Shown here: positions 12,401-24,799 of the stretch, piece after piece | How positions within the stretch are numbered: the first letter of the stretch is position 1 | How the letters are laid out: each line of letters starts with the position of its first letter | NCBI GenBank assembly: GCA_028023455.1 | Contig: JAQFVV010006215.1 | Location: 1,004,580-1,068,579 of the forward strand | DNA: 64,000 nt | Direction: 5' to 3' | Origin: Epiperipatus broadwayi | Lineage: Eukaryota > Onychophora > Udeonychophora > Euonychophora > Peripatidae | Translations under genes and position numbers: made by a program | The notes under the pieces: model-generated | Told to the model about the DNA's origin: nothing | Database searches by the model: none | What the model saw: the letters and a program-made list of their open reading frames with translations, nothing else

Positions 12401-15387
12401 TTACTTTTACACATCTTTATTTTTTGTTATCTATGTGTATACAAACTAAATCATTCTATATATGAATATCAAACGTCTCTCTAGACTGTAGTAATATAAA
12501 ATATTATTGGTAGATAATAAAAAAAGCAAATTCTTGGGTTAATTTCAAATCTTGGGATTTTTTTTTTTCAAATTATCACCCCCCCCCCCCCCAAAAAAAA
12601 AAAAACAACAACAAACAAACAAATAACTGTATCTGTCTCATTACGATTATTTGACTAAAAGTTTTTTTTCTGGCTGATAATTGTGGAAATTAGTCTTAAT
12701 AATCAGTAAACATTGGTTATATTACTACTGATGTTTGGAGATATTATTGCATTCCAAAATAGGTGTTTTTATATAGGAAACTGGGGGGAAATGTTGAAAT
12801 ACAAATATTAAAGCATTTGCTAAATTTTTGTATTTATATATAAAAAAGAATTTAACAGAATTTTGTTTTTGGCCATATCTACTACATATTATTTAAAAGA
12901 ACAATTATTATTTATATGTTTGAAAACAAAAGGGAATAAAAAATTAAAAATTGTTTCTGTTATTAACAAAAATTATAAATTATTTATGTTTTTAAAGAGT
13001 GAAATAATATTTATTTCTAAGCGAAAAATTAATATATTTTTGTAATGGCTATTACAATAAATGCATTTTATTATGTAAGTTTTCTGGCCAAAGACGTGAA
13101 GTAACTTTGCAATAGTGCATTACAGTCAAGTAATAATATAGTATTATCAATGGCAATTTCCAATTGCATGCGCCCGCTTTAACAAAACTTTTCTATCTCA
13201 ATATATAATTAGGAATCATAATCACTCATTAACATGCATTTAATAGAGTAACTGACTTTATTTTTATAGACACCAGTCCATTCTTAACACGTTTTAACTC
13301 AATCAATCAGTTTAAAGAAATATTTCATTAGAATATCGCAAAAGACATTTCGAGACAGCAAAAAATACCATTCTTTGGAAAAAAGAATGCCAGTTATGCA
13401 TTCAATTAATTACGACAGCAATAAGATAGTTCTCAAAAAGTTAAACTGTGTTAAATACAATGTGTAAGGAATTTTAAAAATATTTCCTCACTAATACTTT
13501 TCATACCATATACAATAGTTAATATGCATATATATGTTTGACAGTAATGAATACAGATTGTTAGATGATTGAAATGCTTTGATTTAAAAGAGACATAATT
13601 AGCTGAAACTCAGAATTATATATAATAGAAGAGCTAATTTCTTTATTACTTAAATGAGATTGTAGATATCACTGAAAAGTTTTCATATGACATTGATAAA
13701 TGGTAAAAATAAAAATTGTATCAAAACATTCTTAAATACAATTAAACGTAATGCTATTTGAATTAATTCTTCCGCTAAAGGATTGAAAAGCAGCTTTAAT
13801 GAATAATCAAAATGATTTTTAAATAATTTCTAATTTAAATTAGATTTAAATGTGCAATTGATATATAAATAAATTTATTACTTAAAACACATCATTTCTC
13901 AGATCGGTTTTCTACAATATTTAAAAATATCCAGTGAAAATACAATTTAGATTTGAAATATAATATTAAGTTTAAAAGGATTTTATTGTTTAAGTGTTTC
14001 AATGTTATATAATTTCTTATATATAAAATCATATTTAGGATGATGATGATAATAATGATGATGATGATGATGAAACAATATTATTTTGTGTTTAAGATAA
14101 TTAATTAGCTTATTGAGATTTTATGGTTCAAAACAAACAAACAAAAAAATATGTATATAGGACATATACTGATAAAACAAAAGTCAATTCATTATTCCAA
14201 AAATACTTAATTTTCTCTTATGTTTGTTTATTTTATTTTATTTTTTGATTCTGGAATAAATGCTGCATAAATACAGGTAGAATACTATTGTGACAAAATC
14301 ATTGGCCTTTTGAAGATTCTGAAAATTTAAGAATTTGAATAAAATCATGCAATTATATTGATTAAAAAGAAAAATACTTTAAAAATACATTTTTACCATG
14401 TAAAGTGAAGATATACCATATAATACTAAATTATCCATTTACTTTACTACTGTTAAACAATGCTTTATTTACCACCCTTTTTTACAGTTTACAGTTTCGA
14501 TTGCTCCAGAAATCTTCTTCAGAACTTTATATCTTCTAGCCTCTAACTCTAAATTCAAATTTTAAAAATTTATCAGTACCCCGCCCCTCTATTTAATGGA
14601 CAATTTAGTATTATATGGTATATATTTTGGCAATACATAAGAAAGAGTAGTTATTATACTTCTTAAAGTGAAGGTAATTAATTCCTAAACTCATGGAACA
14701 GTGGAGCTATGAACTACATTGTATCTAACTACATGATTTTAATTATACATTATCCAAAGAAAAATAAAAATAAACAAACAAAAATGTAAACAAGCACATA
14801 CAAAAAAATCATTAAAATTCACAAATTTTAAATATTTAACAGCCATTTTTCCTTCTCTGAGCACCATATGTGATTATATATATTAATGAAATTTCTTCAG
14901 TTTATGTTGAAAGCCCATACATTTTATACTTCTATTAACCTTTCTGAATTTGATGTGCAGTATTTTGCATAATAAAATATTTTCTGAGCACAATACAACA
15001 GGTTTTATAAAATTTTAGAACATACCAAAAATTTATACTGTTTTAAAATAAAATAATTAAAAAGATCCTAATTTCTTGATAACAAGATTGCTGTTATGTT
15101 TCAATAAGAGAAAAAAGTTAGTGAAAAAAAATTGTCTAGAATATATGTAATAGCTATAAAAGTTGAATGTTTCACTATTCATATTAAAAATAAAATATGG
15201 TAATTTTTCTTTCTTATTCTTATTGCTTCAATGAATGCATGAAGAATCATAGCCTCAGTAAATATATGTAAAACTGTCCTATCAGTTTATTATTAATAAC
15301 TATATATTATTTTTTAAAATTTTGCTTATTTTATAATTTAAATTTTTATTATTACTAAACATATAAATAAGTATCCATGTTATATAT
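9411..15387. other. AT-rich non-coding DNA with simple repeats
   Basis: A locally GC-richer patch at 9693-9775 holds partly self-complementary sequence but no recognised gene. Near 12,558-12,630 there is a T-run, a C-run of about 15 and an A-run followed by CAA/CAAA repeats. Near 14,040-14,072 there is a GAT trinucleotide repeat. The rest shows no coding or RNA signal. Confidence 0.5.
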
Positions 15388-17583
15388 TGTAACGAGCACA
15401 GACGTTCGTTACATTGTTTTTTTTTTACATTTATTAAACATGAAAGTAAATTAAAAAGTTCGCATTTAAAAATTTTCTTTAAGAATTAAAAATTGAAATT
15501 AAATATCATCTTAAACTCGTATATATTAAATCGCACAGATAATGAAAAATTATTAAAATAAAACTTTATTAAAGAAAAAGTATTTTAAAACTAAATTTTA
15601 AAGAGATTTGGAGATAAAATTATATCTTTAAATATATCTTTGATTTGGAAAACAGGTTAATTAATCAGAAATGGAAATGATAAATTTAATTAGTCAAATG
15701 TAAACCAGCCTTGGGCATCTAAATGTAAAAACATCAGTCAGATAGGAAAACAATACAAACAAATAGCCAATGAAAGAAATCCATCGGGAAATCGGACCTC
15801 AGCGAAAGGATCATCACATCGATGACATAATGCCAAGTCAATCCTTCGAATACGTATAAAAGGAAAATTTGGAAGTGATTATTATTGATTATTTACGATG
15901 TGACAGATATGTGTTAGTGCGGAAGTGAAGGAGAAGGGATTGAAAAAGACTCACGTTCAATCCTTTCATTTGTTATAAAATGGAAAAATGAAACATCGCT
16001 TTTCTTATATTCAGAGGACCACAGGATCATCGGGAAATTTAACGCTGGATTTCAAACGGCAAGCAACTGTAAAAGATGAACATTTCTAAAACCGTAAGAA
16101 CTTTATAAAATATAACGAACAATATTAATTTGAAAACACTAAGAACTTTAAATTTTAAACTTTCCTAGTAATTTAAATGTTACAAATAGAATCCTATCTG
16201 ACCAAACTAAATTCTTTATTAATAGTGTTATTTGATGTATTTTGTTTTCTTATTTATGTAAAATCATTTCCATTTATTTATTTTTTGTTCTTTAAGTTTT
16301 TATCATGATTTTTTTGTTTTTCGTTAAATTAATTATATAAATGTTAAACTTAAGTCGGGCGTGAATGGCTGTATAGATTTGTAAAGTTATATTAGGGGAG
16401 GGTAATCTTAGGTTATTTGTGTCATTGTTAAATTGGGTCAATGGATTGGATATATTGATGTAGTTAGTAGATGTAGTCGGAGATTCGCTACTGGCAGAAT
16501 CGCTTCATACGCCGCACTCTCCCGTTTTGCCTATGGAAGGAATTATAAGACGCAGAGCGCAGTTCCTTTCTATGGAGTTTTTTTTTTATTGCTCTTCTTG
16601 TCTGATAGATGTCACATTCCTATTTGACGAGAGGCAATTTCTTCTCTTAACTTTTGGTGCCACCATATTTCGTATTACATTGAATACATCGATATATCAG
16701 ATGGATTGATGCCAGTTTGACTGCGAATTTTAGCCTAAGGTTAAATAGGAATAGAATGTTTATTTTCAAAAGCAAATTATGTAGTCTATTCATACTCGAC
16801 CCTAAATAAAAATGCATTAAATTTAAGTTGTTTATGGACGCTTGCATGGATTGGTTATCGGTTAAGTATGTTTTGGGTTTTCATATTTGATCAAAATATA
16901 TAGACATTTGATAAATAATGATACCTTATGGTGAGTATCTAAAATGTATTTATTCGGATGTCTTTTAAGTCATTGGTGACAATGCAAGTATCTTATGGTG
17001 AATACTACTGGGTTACTTATAAATTTCCCTCTGCAATTGCCAGTATCAATGATTTTATATTTTGATCGTTTATGTTTACTTTGAGATGTTTTTAACCATG
17101 TAATCTATGTAACCGATCTATAGCAACATATTAAAACAAGCTTTTATAATCCCATCTGTGCGAACTTAATTAAAATGTAAACTTATAATATAATAGAAAT
17201 TAAAATGTAAATTAAAATCTAAGGTAAAGTTAAAAATAATGTTAAATGTTAAAATGTAAAACTAATACTAAAATAATTTTAAATCTTATATATATGTGCA
17301 TAAATAAATGTTTGTACGTTAATTACTGGCAGTGGCTTATTTTATTTATTTTTTTTAATATTGAAATATAATTAGATAAGATATTATATTATTTAATCTC
17401 TGCTATTCCACTGAGCTAGTGACATGGGCTAACGACCGGAATCAAAATTTAAAAAAAAAAAAAAAATTTTTTTTTTTTTTTGACTTACGTATCTGCCTAC
17501 TTTATAAATTTTTCTAAGTTCAAATGCCTAGATGGCGCCCTGTAGTGCAGTTTACGTTAAGTCACCTTCTCCGTATCATTACA
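15388..17583 (+). repeat. 5' LTR of the LARD-like element (copy A)
   Basis: 2,196-bp terminal repeat matched nearly base for base by 18,339-20,532. It starts with the near-palindrome TGTAACGAGCACAGACGTTC and ends ATTACA. An apparent TATA box lies at 15,855-15,861, consistent with a U3 promoter. A mirror-like A-run/T-run occurs near 17,451-17,480. Short frames such as 16,433-16,627 recur in both LTRs only because the LTRs are copies. Confidence 0.75.
15855..15861 (+). promoter_or_regulatory. Putative LTR promoter TATA box (copy A)
   Basis: TATAAAA in the context TACGTATAAAAGGAAA, about 470 bp into the LTR. The same heptamer and context recur at 18,808-18,814 and 27,897-27,903, so it is conserved across three LTR copies. 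Promoter function is inferred only. Confidence 0.4.
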
Positions 17584-18338
17584 ACTGGCGAACCAACTCA
17601 GGCCGATCTTTAATAAACCACAAATACCCTAAGCAAATTTTGTCAAAATGAAATATTTGTATCTATTTACATATAGTCGTATACTTTAAATCTTATAAAA
17701 GCACTGCCAGAAGAAATTGCGCATATATATTAAACACAAGAAAGTGTAAAAAAAAAAAAAAAAAATTTAAAACTAATTTTTGTTTAAAAAAAAAAAAAAA
17801 AGTCAAAAGGTTGCAATAAATATGTTTTTTTTGTTGTTGTTGATATATATTATGCTTTAACGTGTATAGGCACGCACAGCCACGTAAGTTTATGATCGAA
17901 ATGTGGTACCTTACGATGAGTACCGTTGGGAATTTACTTCAGTGTAATCCTATTTAAGCATTTTAATCAGTCATAAATAAGTTGGTGGTATTTATAATTG
18001 TGCTGCAAATATACACGTATAAATCCATTATCTTTCAAAATATATTTACTTCAATGCAACCTTCTTAAATAAATATTATAAAATAACTTGCTTGTCATGC
18101 CGTGTGTAAAAATAAAATGTATAAAATAAAATAGAACTCTTGTGGGGAGGGGTGTAAACGTAAATGGTCCTTAGGTAAGCGATAGTCAACATTTTCTTTT
18201 TCTTTTTGTATATAGTCTTTTTGTAAAATTATTAACCGGATGTTTTGTAAATGTCTTCGTCAATCGTGTACCGTAATTACTAACCCTAAGTAAAATATTT
18301 TTTTTTTTGATCATTTTTTTTAAGCAACTTTACTGATA
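17584..18338 (+). other. Non-coding interior of the LARD-like element
   Basis: 755 bp between the LTRs. It starts with AC followed by a primer-binding-like TGGCGAACCAA at 17,586. No open frame of note is present. The only purine-rich tract is TGTGGGGAGGGG near 18,141, about 190 bp before the second LTR, so a normal polypurine tract adjoining the 3' LTR was not found. The same interior, shortened, occurs at 29,487-30,040. Confidence 0.6.
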
Positions 18339-20532
18339 TATAACGAGCACAGACGTTCGTTACATTGTTTTTTTTTTATATATTTATTAAACATGAAAGT
18401 AAATTAAAAAGTTCGCATTTAAAAATTTTTTTTAAGAATTAAAAATTGAAATTAAATATCATCTTAAACTCGTATATATTAAATCGCACAGATAATGAAA
18501 AATTATTAAAATAAAACTTTATTAAAGAAAAAGTATTTTAAAACTAAATTTTAAAGAGATTTGGAGATAAAATTATATCTTTAAATATATCTTTGATTTG
18601 GAAAACAGGTTAATTAATCAGAAATGGAAATGATAAATTTAATTAGTCAAATGTAAACCAGCCTTGGGCATCTAAATGTAAAAACATCGGTCAGATAGGA
18701 AAACAATAGAAACAAATAGCCAATGAAAGAAATCCATCGGGAAATCGGACCTCAGCGAAAGGATCATCACATCGATGACATAATGCCAAGTCAATCCTTC
18801 GAATACGTATAAAAGGAAAATTTGGAAGTGATTATTATTGATTATTTACGATGTGACAGATATGTGTTAGTGTGGAAGTGAAGGAGAAGGGATTGAAAAA
18901 GACTCACGTTCAATCCTTTCAGTTGTTATAAAATGGAAAAATGAAACATCGCTTTTCTTATATTCAGAGGACCACAGGATCATCGGGAAATTTAACGCTG
19001 GATTTCAAATGGCAAGCAACTGTAAAAGATGAACATTTTTAAAACTGTAAGAACTTTATAAAATATAACGAACAATATTAATTTGAAAACACTAAGAACT
19101 TTAAATTTTAAACTTTCCTAGTAATTTAATTGTTACAAATAGAATCCTATCTGACCAAACTAAATTCTTTATTAATAGTGTTATTTGATGTATTTTTTTT
19201 TCTTATTTATGTAAAATCATTTCCATTTATTTATTTTTTGTTCTTTAAGTTTTTATCATGATTTTTTTGTTTTTCGTTAAATTAATTATATAAATGTTAA
19301 ACTTAAGTTGGGCGTGAATGGCTGTATAGATTTGTAAAGTTATATTAGGGGAGGGTAATCTTAGGTTATTTGTGTTGTTGTTAAATTGGGTCAAATGATT
19401 GGATATATTGATGTAGTTAGTAGATGTAGTCAGAGATTCGCTACTGGCAGAATCGCTTCATACGCCGCACTCTCCCGTTTTGCCTATGGAAGGAATTATA
19501 AGACACAGAGCGCAGTTCCTTTCTATGGAGTTTTGTTTTTATTGCTCTTCTTGTCTGATAGATGTCACATTCCTATTTGACGAGAGGCAATTTCTTCTCT
19601 TAACTTTTGGTGCTGCCGTATTTCGTATTACATTGAATACATCGATATATCAGATGGATTGATGCCAGTTTGACTGCGAATTTTAGCCTAAGGTTAAATA
19701 GGGATAGAATGTTTATTTTCAAAAGCAAATTTATGTAGTCTATTCATACTCGACCCTAAATAAAAATGCATTAAATTTAAGTTGTTTATGGACGCTTGCA
19801 TGGATTGGTTATCGGTTAAGTATGTTTTGAGTTTTCATATTTGATCAAAATATATAGACATTCGATAAATAATGATACCTTACGGTGAGTATCTAAAATG
19901 TATTTATTCGGATGTCTTTTAAGTCATTAGTGACAATGCAAGTATCTTATGGTGAATACTACTGGGTTACTTATAAATTTCCCTCTGCAATTGCCAGTAT
20001 CAATGATTTTATATTTTGATCATTTATGTTTACTTTGAGATGTTTTTAACCATGTAATCTATGTAACCGATCTATAGCAACATATTAAAACAAGTTTTTA
20101 TAATCCCATCTGTGCGAACTTAATTAAAATGTAAACTTATAATATAATAAAAATTAAAATGTAAATTAAAATCTAAGGTAAAGTTAAAAATAATGTTAAA
20201 TGTTAAAATGTAAAACTAATACTAAAATAATTTTAAATCTTATATATATGTGCATAAATAAATGTTTGTGCATTAATTACTGGCAGTGGCTTATTTTATT
20301 TATTTTTTTAATATTGAAATATAATTAGATAAGATATTATATTATTTAATCTCTGCTATTCCACTGAGCTAGTGACATGGGCTAATGACCGGAATCAAAA
20401 TTAAAAAAAAAAAATTTTTTTTTTTTTTTTGATTTACGTATCTGCCTACTTTATAAATTTTTCTAGGTTCAAATGCCTAGATGGCGCCCTGTAGTGCAGT
20501 TTACGTTAAGTCACCTTCTCTGGATCGTTACA
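18339..20532 (+). repeat. 3' LTR of the LARD-like element (copy B)
   Basis: 2,194 bp, nearly identical to copy A. The first dinucleotide is TA instead of TG, one visible terminal change. It ends GGATCGTTACA at 20,532 and is followed by an AT dinucleotide run. The TATA box is at 18,808-18,814. Confidence 0.75.
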
Positions 20533-20556
20533 ATATATATATATATATGTAAATTT

Positions 20557-20965
20557 TACTTAAACACTACCAATATGAGTAACAAACAATCTCAATCTGT
20601 TGTCATGGTAACCTTTTAACAATAAAGATGAAAATCCACCCTTTTTATGGTATATGTTTATATAGACTCTAAAGATTGCAATTTGACCACAGAGTAAAAT
20701 TATTGATACACAAAGAAGCGTAAATAAACCTCATTAAACAAGAAAATATAACCTGTAGTGAAAGCAGATTAACAAATTGTCAATTATAACTTGCAAACTG
20801 CCCTCCACTAATATATTACTTAAATACTAAAGAATGCATAAAGCTAGACAGGCTTAGAAATATAAATTATTTAAAAACAACACTTAAACAACACCAATAT
20901 AAATAACAATCAAGGCAAGCCTTTTTTAATAATAAAGGTGGAAATCTACCTTTGTTTATGGTCAA
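20557..20965 (+). repeat. Repeat family R1, tandem 1.3 copies
   Basis: Starts near AACACTACCAATATGAG and includes 'CAATCTCAATCTGTTGTCAT', 'AATAAAGATG' and 'TTTATATAGACTCTAAAGAT'. A second partial unit begins near 20,885, giving a period of roughly 325 bp. The same sequence is found in tandem at 54,290-54,880 and inverted at 22,091-22,190. No coding capacity; probably a satellite-like or SINE-like family. Confidence 0.6.
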
Positions 20966-21000
20966 GTTGCAATCTTTAAAATCTATATAAACATATTAGT

Positions 21001-21411
21001 AATACTTACTAAGGCTGTAAACCTCAAGAAAATGTGCATAAAAATGTGAAGGTAGGGATCTCCACAGGTCTTAACCACAAGCTTGCCTTGAAAAAAAGAG
21101 GGCAACTCCTTCCTACTTCAACCTACTTTTTATATGAATAGGTGAAGCTGAAGTGGTTAGATCTAAGAGCATGAAACTATTCAATACTTCACTGACCAAG
21201 TCCACAATTCCTATTACACATTATTACTTACAAAATCTTTTGATTTACAATGAGTCAAGGAAAGATTTTATAGTTAGAAATCTATTACAATAATTTAAAG
21301 TTGGAATTATAAATTTATTTAAATGCACATTGATTACGTAAGTAATATTTACTAAGACTGTAAATCTCAAGAATATGCACATAAAAATGTGAAGGTAGGG
21401 ACCTCCACATG
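21001..21411 (+). repeat. Repeat family R2, plus-oriented copies
   Basis: A roughly 350-bp unit with landmarks 'GAAGGTAGGGATCTCCACAG', 'TTAACCACAAGCTTG', 'GTGGTTAGATCTAAGAGC', 'GACCAAGTCCACAATTCC' and 'TTTAAATGCACATTGATTAC'. A second partial unit starts near 21,328. These copies face the inverted copies at 21,413-22,090. 'GAAGCTGAAGTGGTTAGATC' resembles a tRNA A box, so a SINE origin is possible, but I see no B box. Confidence 0.65.
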
Positions 21412-21412
21412 T

Positions 21413-22090
21413 ATAAGATCTTTCCATTGACTTGTAAATCGAAAGATTTCGCAAGTATTAATGTGTAATAGGAATTGGGGACTTGGTCAGTGAAGTACTG
21501 AATAGTTTCATGCTCTTAGATCTAACCATTTTAGCTTCACTTATTCATATAGAAAGTAGGTTGAAGTAGGGAGGGGTTCCCCTTTTTTCTTACAAGGGGT
21601 AAGCTTGTGGTTAAGACCTGTGGAGATACCTACCTTTGTATTTTCACACACATATTCTTGAGATTTACAGCCTTAGTTAATATTACTTATGTAATCAATG
21701 TGCAATTAAATAAATTTATAATTACAACTTTAAATTATCATAATAGATTTCTAACTATAAGATCTTTCCATTGACTCATTGTAAATTGAAAGATTTCATG
21801 AGCATTAATGTGTAATAGGAATTGTGAACTTGGTCAGTGATGTATTGAATAATTTCACGCTCTTAGATCTAACTGCTTCAGCTTCACCTATTCATATAGA
21901 AAGTAGGTTGAAGTAGGGAGGGGTTTCTCTTGGGGTTCCCCTCTTTTCATCCAAGGCATAAGCTTGTGGTTAAGCCCTGTGGAGGTCCCTACCTTTGCAT
22001 TTTCATGCGCATATTCTTGAGGTTAACAGCCTTAGTAAATATTACTTATGTAATCAATGTGCGTTTAAATAAATTTATAATAAACATATT
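21413..22090 (-). repeat. Repeat family R2, two tandem copies in inverted orientation
   Basis: Two units, 21,413-21,758 and 21,760-22,090, each running from 'AAGATCTTTCCATTGACT' to the 'AATCAATGTGC' end. They are reverse complements of the unit at 21,001-21,320. The second unit carries an extra 'TCTCTTGGGG' near 21,928. Frame 21,245-21,454 (minus) lies across the junction and is not a gene. Confidence 0.65.
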
Positions 22091-22190
22091 AGACAATAAA
22101 TGAAGGTGGATTTCCACCTTTATTGTTAAAAGGAAATTGTTCTTGATGACAGATTGAGATTGTTAATTGTGAGTTGTTTTATGCCATATA
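22091..22190 (-). repeat. Repeat family R1, inverted partial copy
   Basis: 'GGTGGATTTCCACCTTTATT' and 'GACAGATTGAGATTGTT' are the reverse complement of R1 at 20,565-20,655. R1 sequences therefore bracket the inverted R2 pairs on both sides. Confidence 0.55.
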
Positions 22191-23439
22191 CATTGAATGC
22201 AAGGGGGTTTGGAACAAAATATAGCATAATTCAAGGCTTCACTTTACATCAAAAATCTTGTATAAAAATAAACCATTATAATGGCTTCCATTAGTAAAAA
22301 TTTAACTTGTTGCAATAGATTACAAATATATAATAAACTCTTAATATTTTATTTTGAAAAAGTATCTTAAAATTATGAATCAGTAATTAATGAATAAATA
22401 TTTTATAGACCATATCGTTAAGCAAAATACTAATTTGTGTGTTAATATAGATCATAAAAAGTTATTAATAAGTCTAATGCAGTTCCATTTGGTAGCTATA
22501 TTAATGATAATGATATCAAAGATGCTATAAAATCTGATTCACTACAATTAAAATCTAGCAAAAAAATCAATTAACATAATGTATATTTTATAAATAATTT
22601 TTTATGCACTTTATACACTATATGGTCATTTTTTCTGTTTGCAATTAAATGGTTTTTAACTTCTAAAACCAAAATTTTTTAAACAACTTTTTAAAGTAAA
22701 TATTGTTTTTTATTATTTTAAAAAGTGTATTTATATAAAAATAAAGCATGTAAAAACTATATAATTTAATAACATAAATTATATTTCAGATTTATTTACA
22801 GTGCATTTTATTCTATGATCAAAATTTTTTTTTTACATTATATAATAATTATAATATAATAACAACTTAGCTTAAACCACGGCACATGCGCTTTACAGAT
22901 GGAACGATATTTATAATAATAAAACTTTATTTTTTAAAATAAGAATGCAAACGTTTTATGATGAAAGATAAGTGGTTTTGCAATTTTTTAATTACAATAA
23001 TATTAAATCAAAAGTAAATAAATTCATTTCTGGTGGAGTTTATTACTGTGCATGGTCAAAGTTTTTTTTATAAAATTATATAATGAATACAACACTTATT
23101 TATTTATTTATTTTCATTGAGAATATTCTTTTTTTAGTACAAGAAGTCACTTGTTTTCAATTCTAATATAATATTTCTATATTCGTCACTTTAAAATAGA
23201 TTAATAATTAAAGAATATTTAAATTTAAACACGAATAAAAGATTAATTTAAAAAGGTAGAAGAAACTGTGATTTTCAGGTGAACTGAATAAATATTTGAA
23301 GTTTTCACCATATTTTTCTATTCTTACTTGTTTTAAAAATATACTTTTGGCTTAGAATTTCAAATCTTTTGTGTTTATATATTGTGCATAATTAAAAACG
23401 CTACGTATTTTACAGATTTTCTTTCATGTATGTTCAATT
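22191..23439. other. AT-rich DNA, nothing recognised
   Basis: No repeat, RNA or coding signal was supported here. Confidence 0.5.
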
Positions 23440-23560
23440 GTCAAATCAATTAATTCTGCATAAACTTCGTGAAGTCCAATAATGTCACACTTTATATCAG
23501 TTAGTTCTTTCTCCAATTCATATAATCTTCCTTCACTTGAAATGATCTGCAGTTCAAATA
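23440..23560 (-). pseudogene. LINE endonuclease fragment (CFDP2-like), N-terminal part
   Basis: On the minus strand the frame reads ISSEGRLYELEKELTDIKCD and continues IIGLHEVYAELIDLTIEH. This matches the pattern of the endonuclease start in LINEs often annotated as craniofacial development protein 2-like, which runs roughly 'EGKL.ELE.EL..IKWDIIGL.E'. About 38 residues survive, and upstream and downstream frames are broken. The E in 'GLHEV' sits where the catalytic glutamate of the AP-endonuclease fold is expected. It is probably the same broad LINE group as the C-terminal scrap at 62,982-63,245. Confidence 0.55.
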
Positions 23561-24799
23561 ACATAACCATTGAAAGGCAATCTGAGTCTCAGATTAGCAC
23601 AATTTCACTTCAATCGCCAAACCACTACCTTATCTGATGACTTTACAGTTCCTGAGATTAAGAGTCATAATTTAGTTTTGTCTGCAATGATTATAAATAT
23701 TTAAATTTTTTTATTCATATATACATTTGTCCTCCTTTAAAAAAATAACTGATATTTCTATAAGAATTATCAGGCAACTGAGAGGAAATATATTTCTTGA
23801 TGTCAAACATAAAGTCACTGGGTAATGCAAGTTCATGAGTAGCTTATCCTTGTTATTTACAATATAAATAATGACCGACTGATAATACCTGAAATGACAA
23901 GAACATATGTAGTGAACCTTGGGAATTTGCCCTGTTGAATTCTTTTAAGATTTCAAAGAATAGTAAAAAAAAATTCTTCCAGTTAACAAAAAAATACATT
24001 TATTTTTATTTTTTAACAATTCAACTTTTTCATTAATGAGTATAAATACTTACAAAAGGCTTTAACCTTTGACACTGCGCTCTTCTAAATATATTTTAAT
24101 GCTAGAGGGAGTATAATATGGACATCATAGTCCATTATCATGTTATCATTATCATTGAAAATATTCTTTTAATTTGTGGATTTAATAATTATTTTTTTCA
24201 AAATCCATAATTCTTTGAACCATAATTTAATTGTATTAATCATTAATAAGTCAGGTTCTGATTTAACATTTTTATGCAAGCAAATTTATTTTAAAAAAAT
24301 GACATGCAAATATTTCTAATTACAAATAATATATAAAGTATATTTAAAATGTTTTTATAATTTTGCAAAAACATTTTTGTGGCATTATTACTAATAATTT
24401 TTTAAGTTTTTTTTTTTATTATGTCTAGATCAATTACAACATCATTCTCAAAATCAATCTCTTCCCCTTTTCAGTTACCCACATTTTGATTAAAACATCT
24501 ATTGTTATTATTTGAGCCAATTAGATGAGAATAATCCAGGATAAAAATATGTAGTCAAATGTTAGTGTCAAGGACATTAAATTCCATATTTTAATTGATG
24601 CATAAAATATACTCAAAGTAAATATCAATAAGATATTTTTGTAAACCTTCCATTCCATTAATAAATAAAATGTTTACAAAAAAATCTGTATTGCATGTTA
24701 TCATTATAATTAATATTAAACCTGTTTTTAGTACATGGAATTACTGTGATATCACAATTATATATATATTGTAATAGTAAAAAAATGTCTGTTCTGGCT
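23561..24799. other. AT-rich DNA, nothing recognised
   Basis: No coding or RNA feature was seen. Confidence 0.5.

Larger units (their letters stand above)
15388..20532 (+). mobile_element. Non-autonomous LTR retrotransposon (LARD-like), 5.1 kb
   Basis: Two long direct repeats, 15,388-17,583 and 18,339-20,532, flank a 755-bp interior. The repeats begin TGTAACGAGC (TATAACGAGC in the second) and end GTTACA or ATTACA, giving the TG...CA ends usual for LTRs and a short inverted terminus. A primer-binding-like TGGCGAACCAACTCAGG starts 2 bp after the first LTR. The interior has no gag or pol. Flanks read ATAT on each side, compatible with a 4-bp target duplication but uninformative in AT-rich DNA. 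By eye the LTRs differ at only a few percent of positions or fewer, which argues for a young insertion. Large LTRs with a short non-coding interior fit a large retrotransposon derivative mobilised in trans. I do not recognise the family. Confidence 0.75.

Noticed and set aside
12571-12630. C-run/A-run next to CAA repeats
   Set aside because: Simple-sequence DNA with no further structure; not treated as a feature in its own right.
16433-16709. Conserved frames (about 60-64 codons) at 16,433-16,709 and 19,386-19,662
   Set aside because: They are conserved only because they lie in the two near-identical LTRs. In copies C and D the same region is broken, so there is no sign of protein constraint.
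20557-22190. CRISPR-like array
   Set aside because: The repeated units are long (about 350 bp), inverted and diverged; there is no short identical repeat with unique spacers, and the DNA is eukaryotic.
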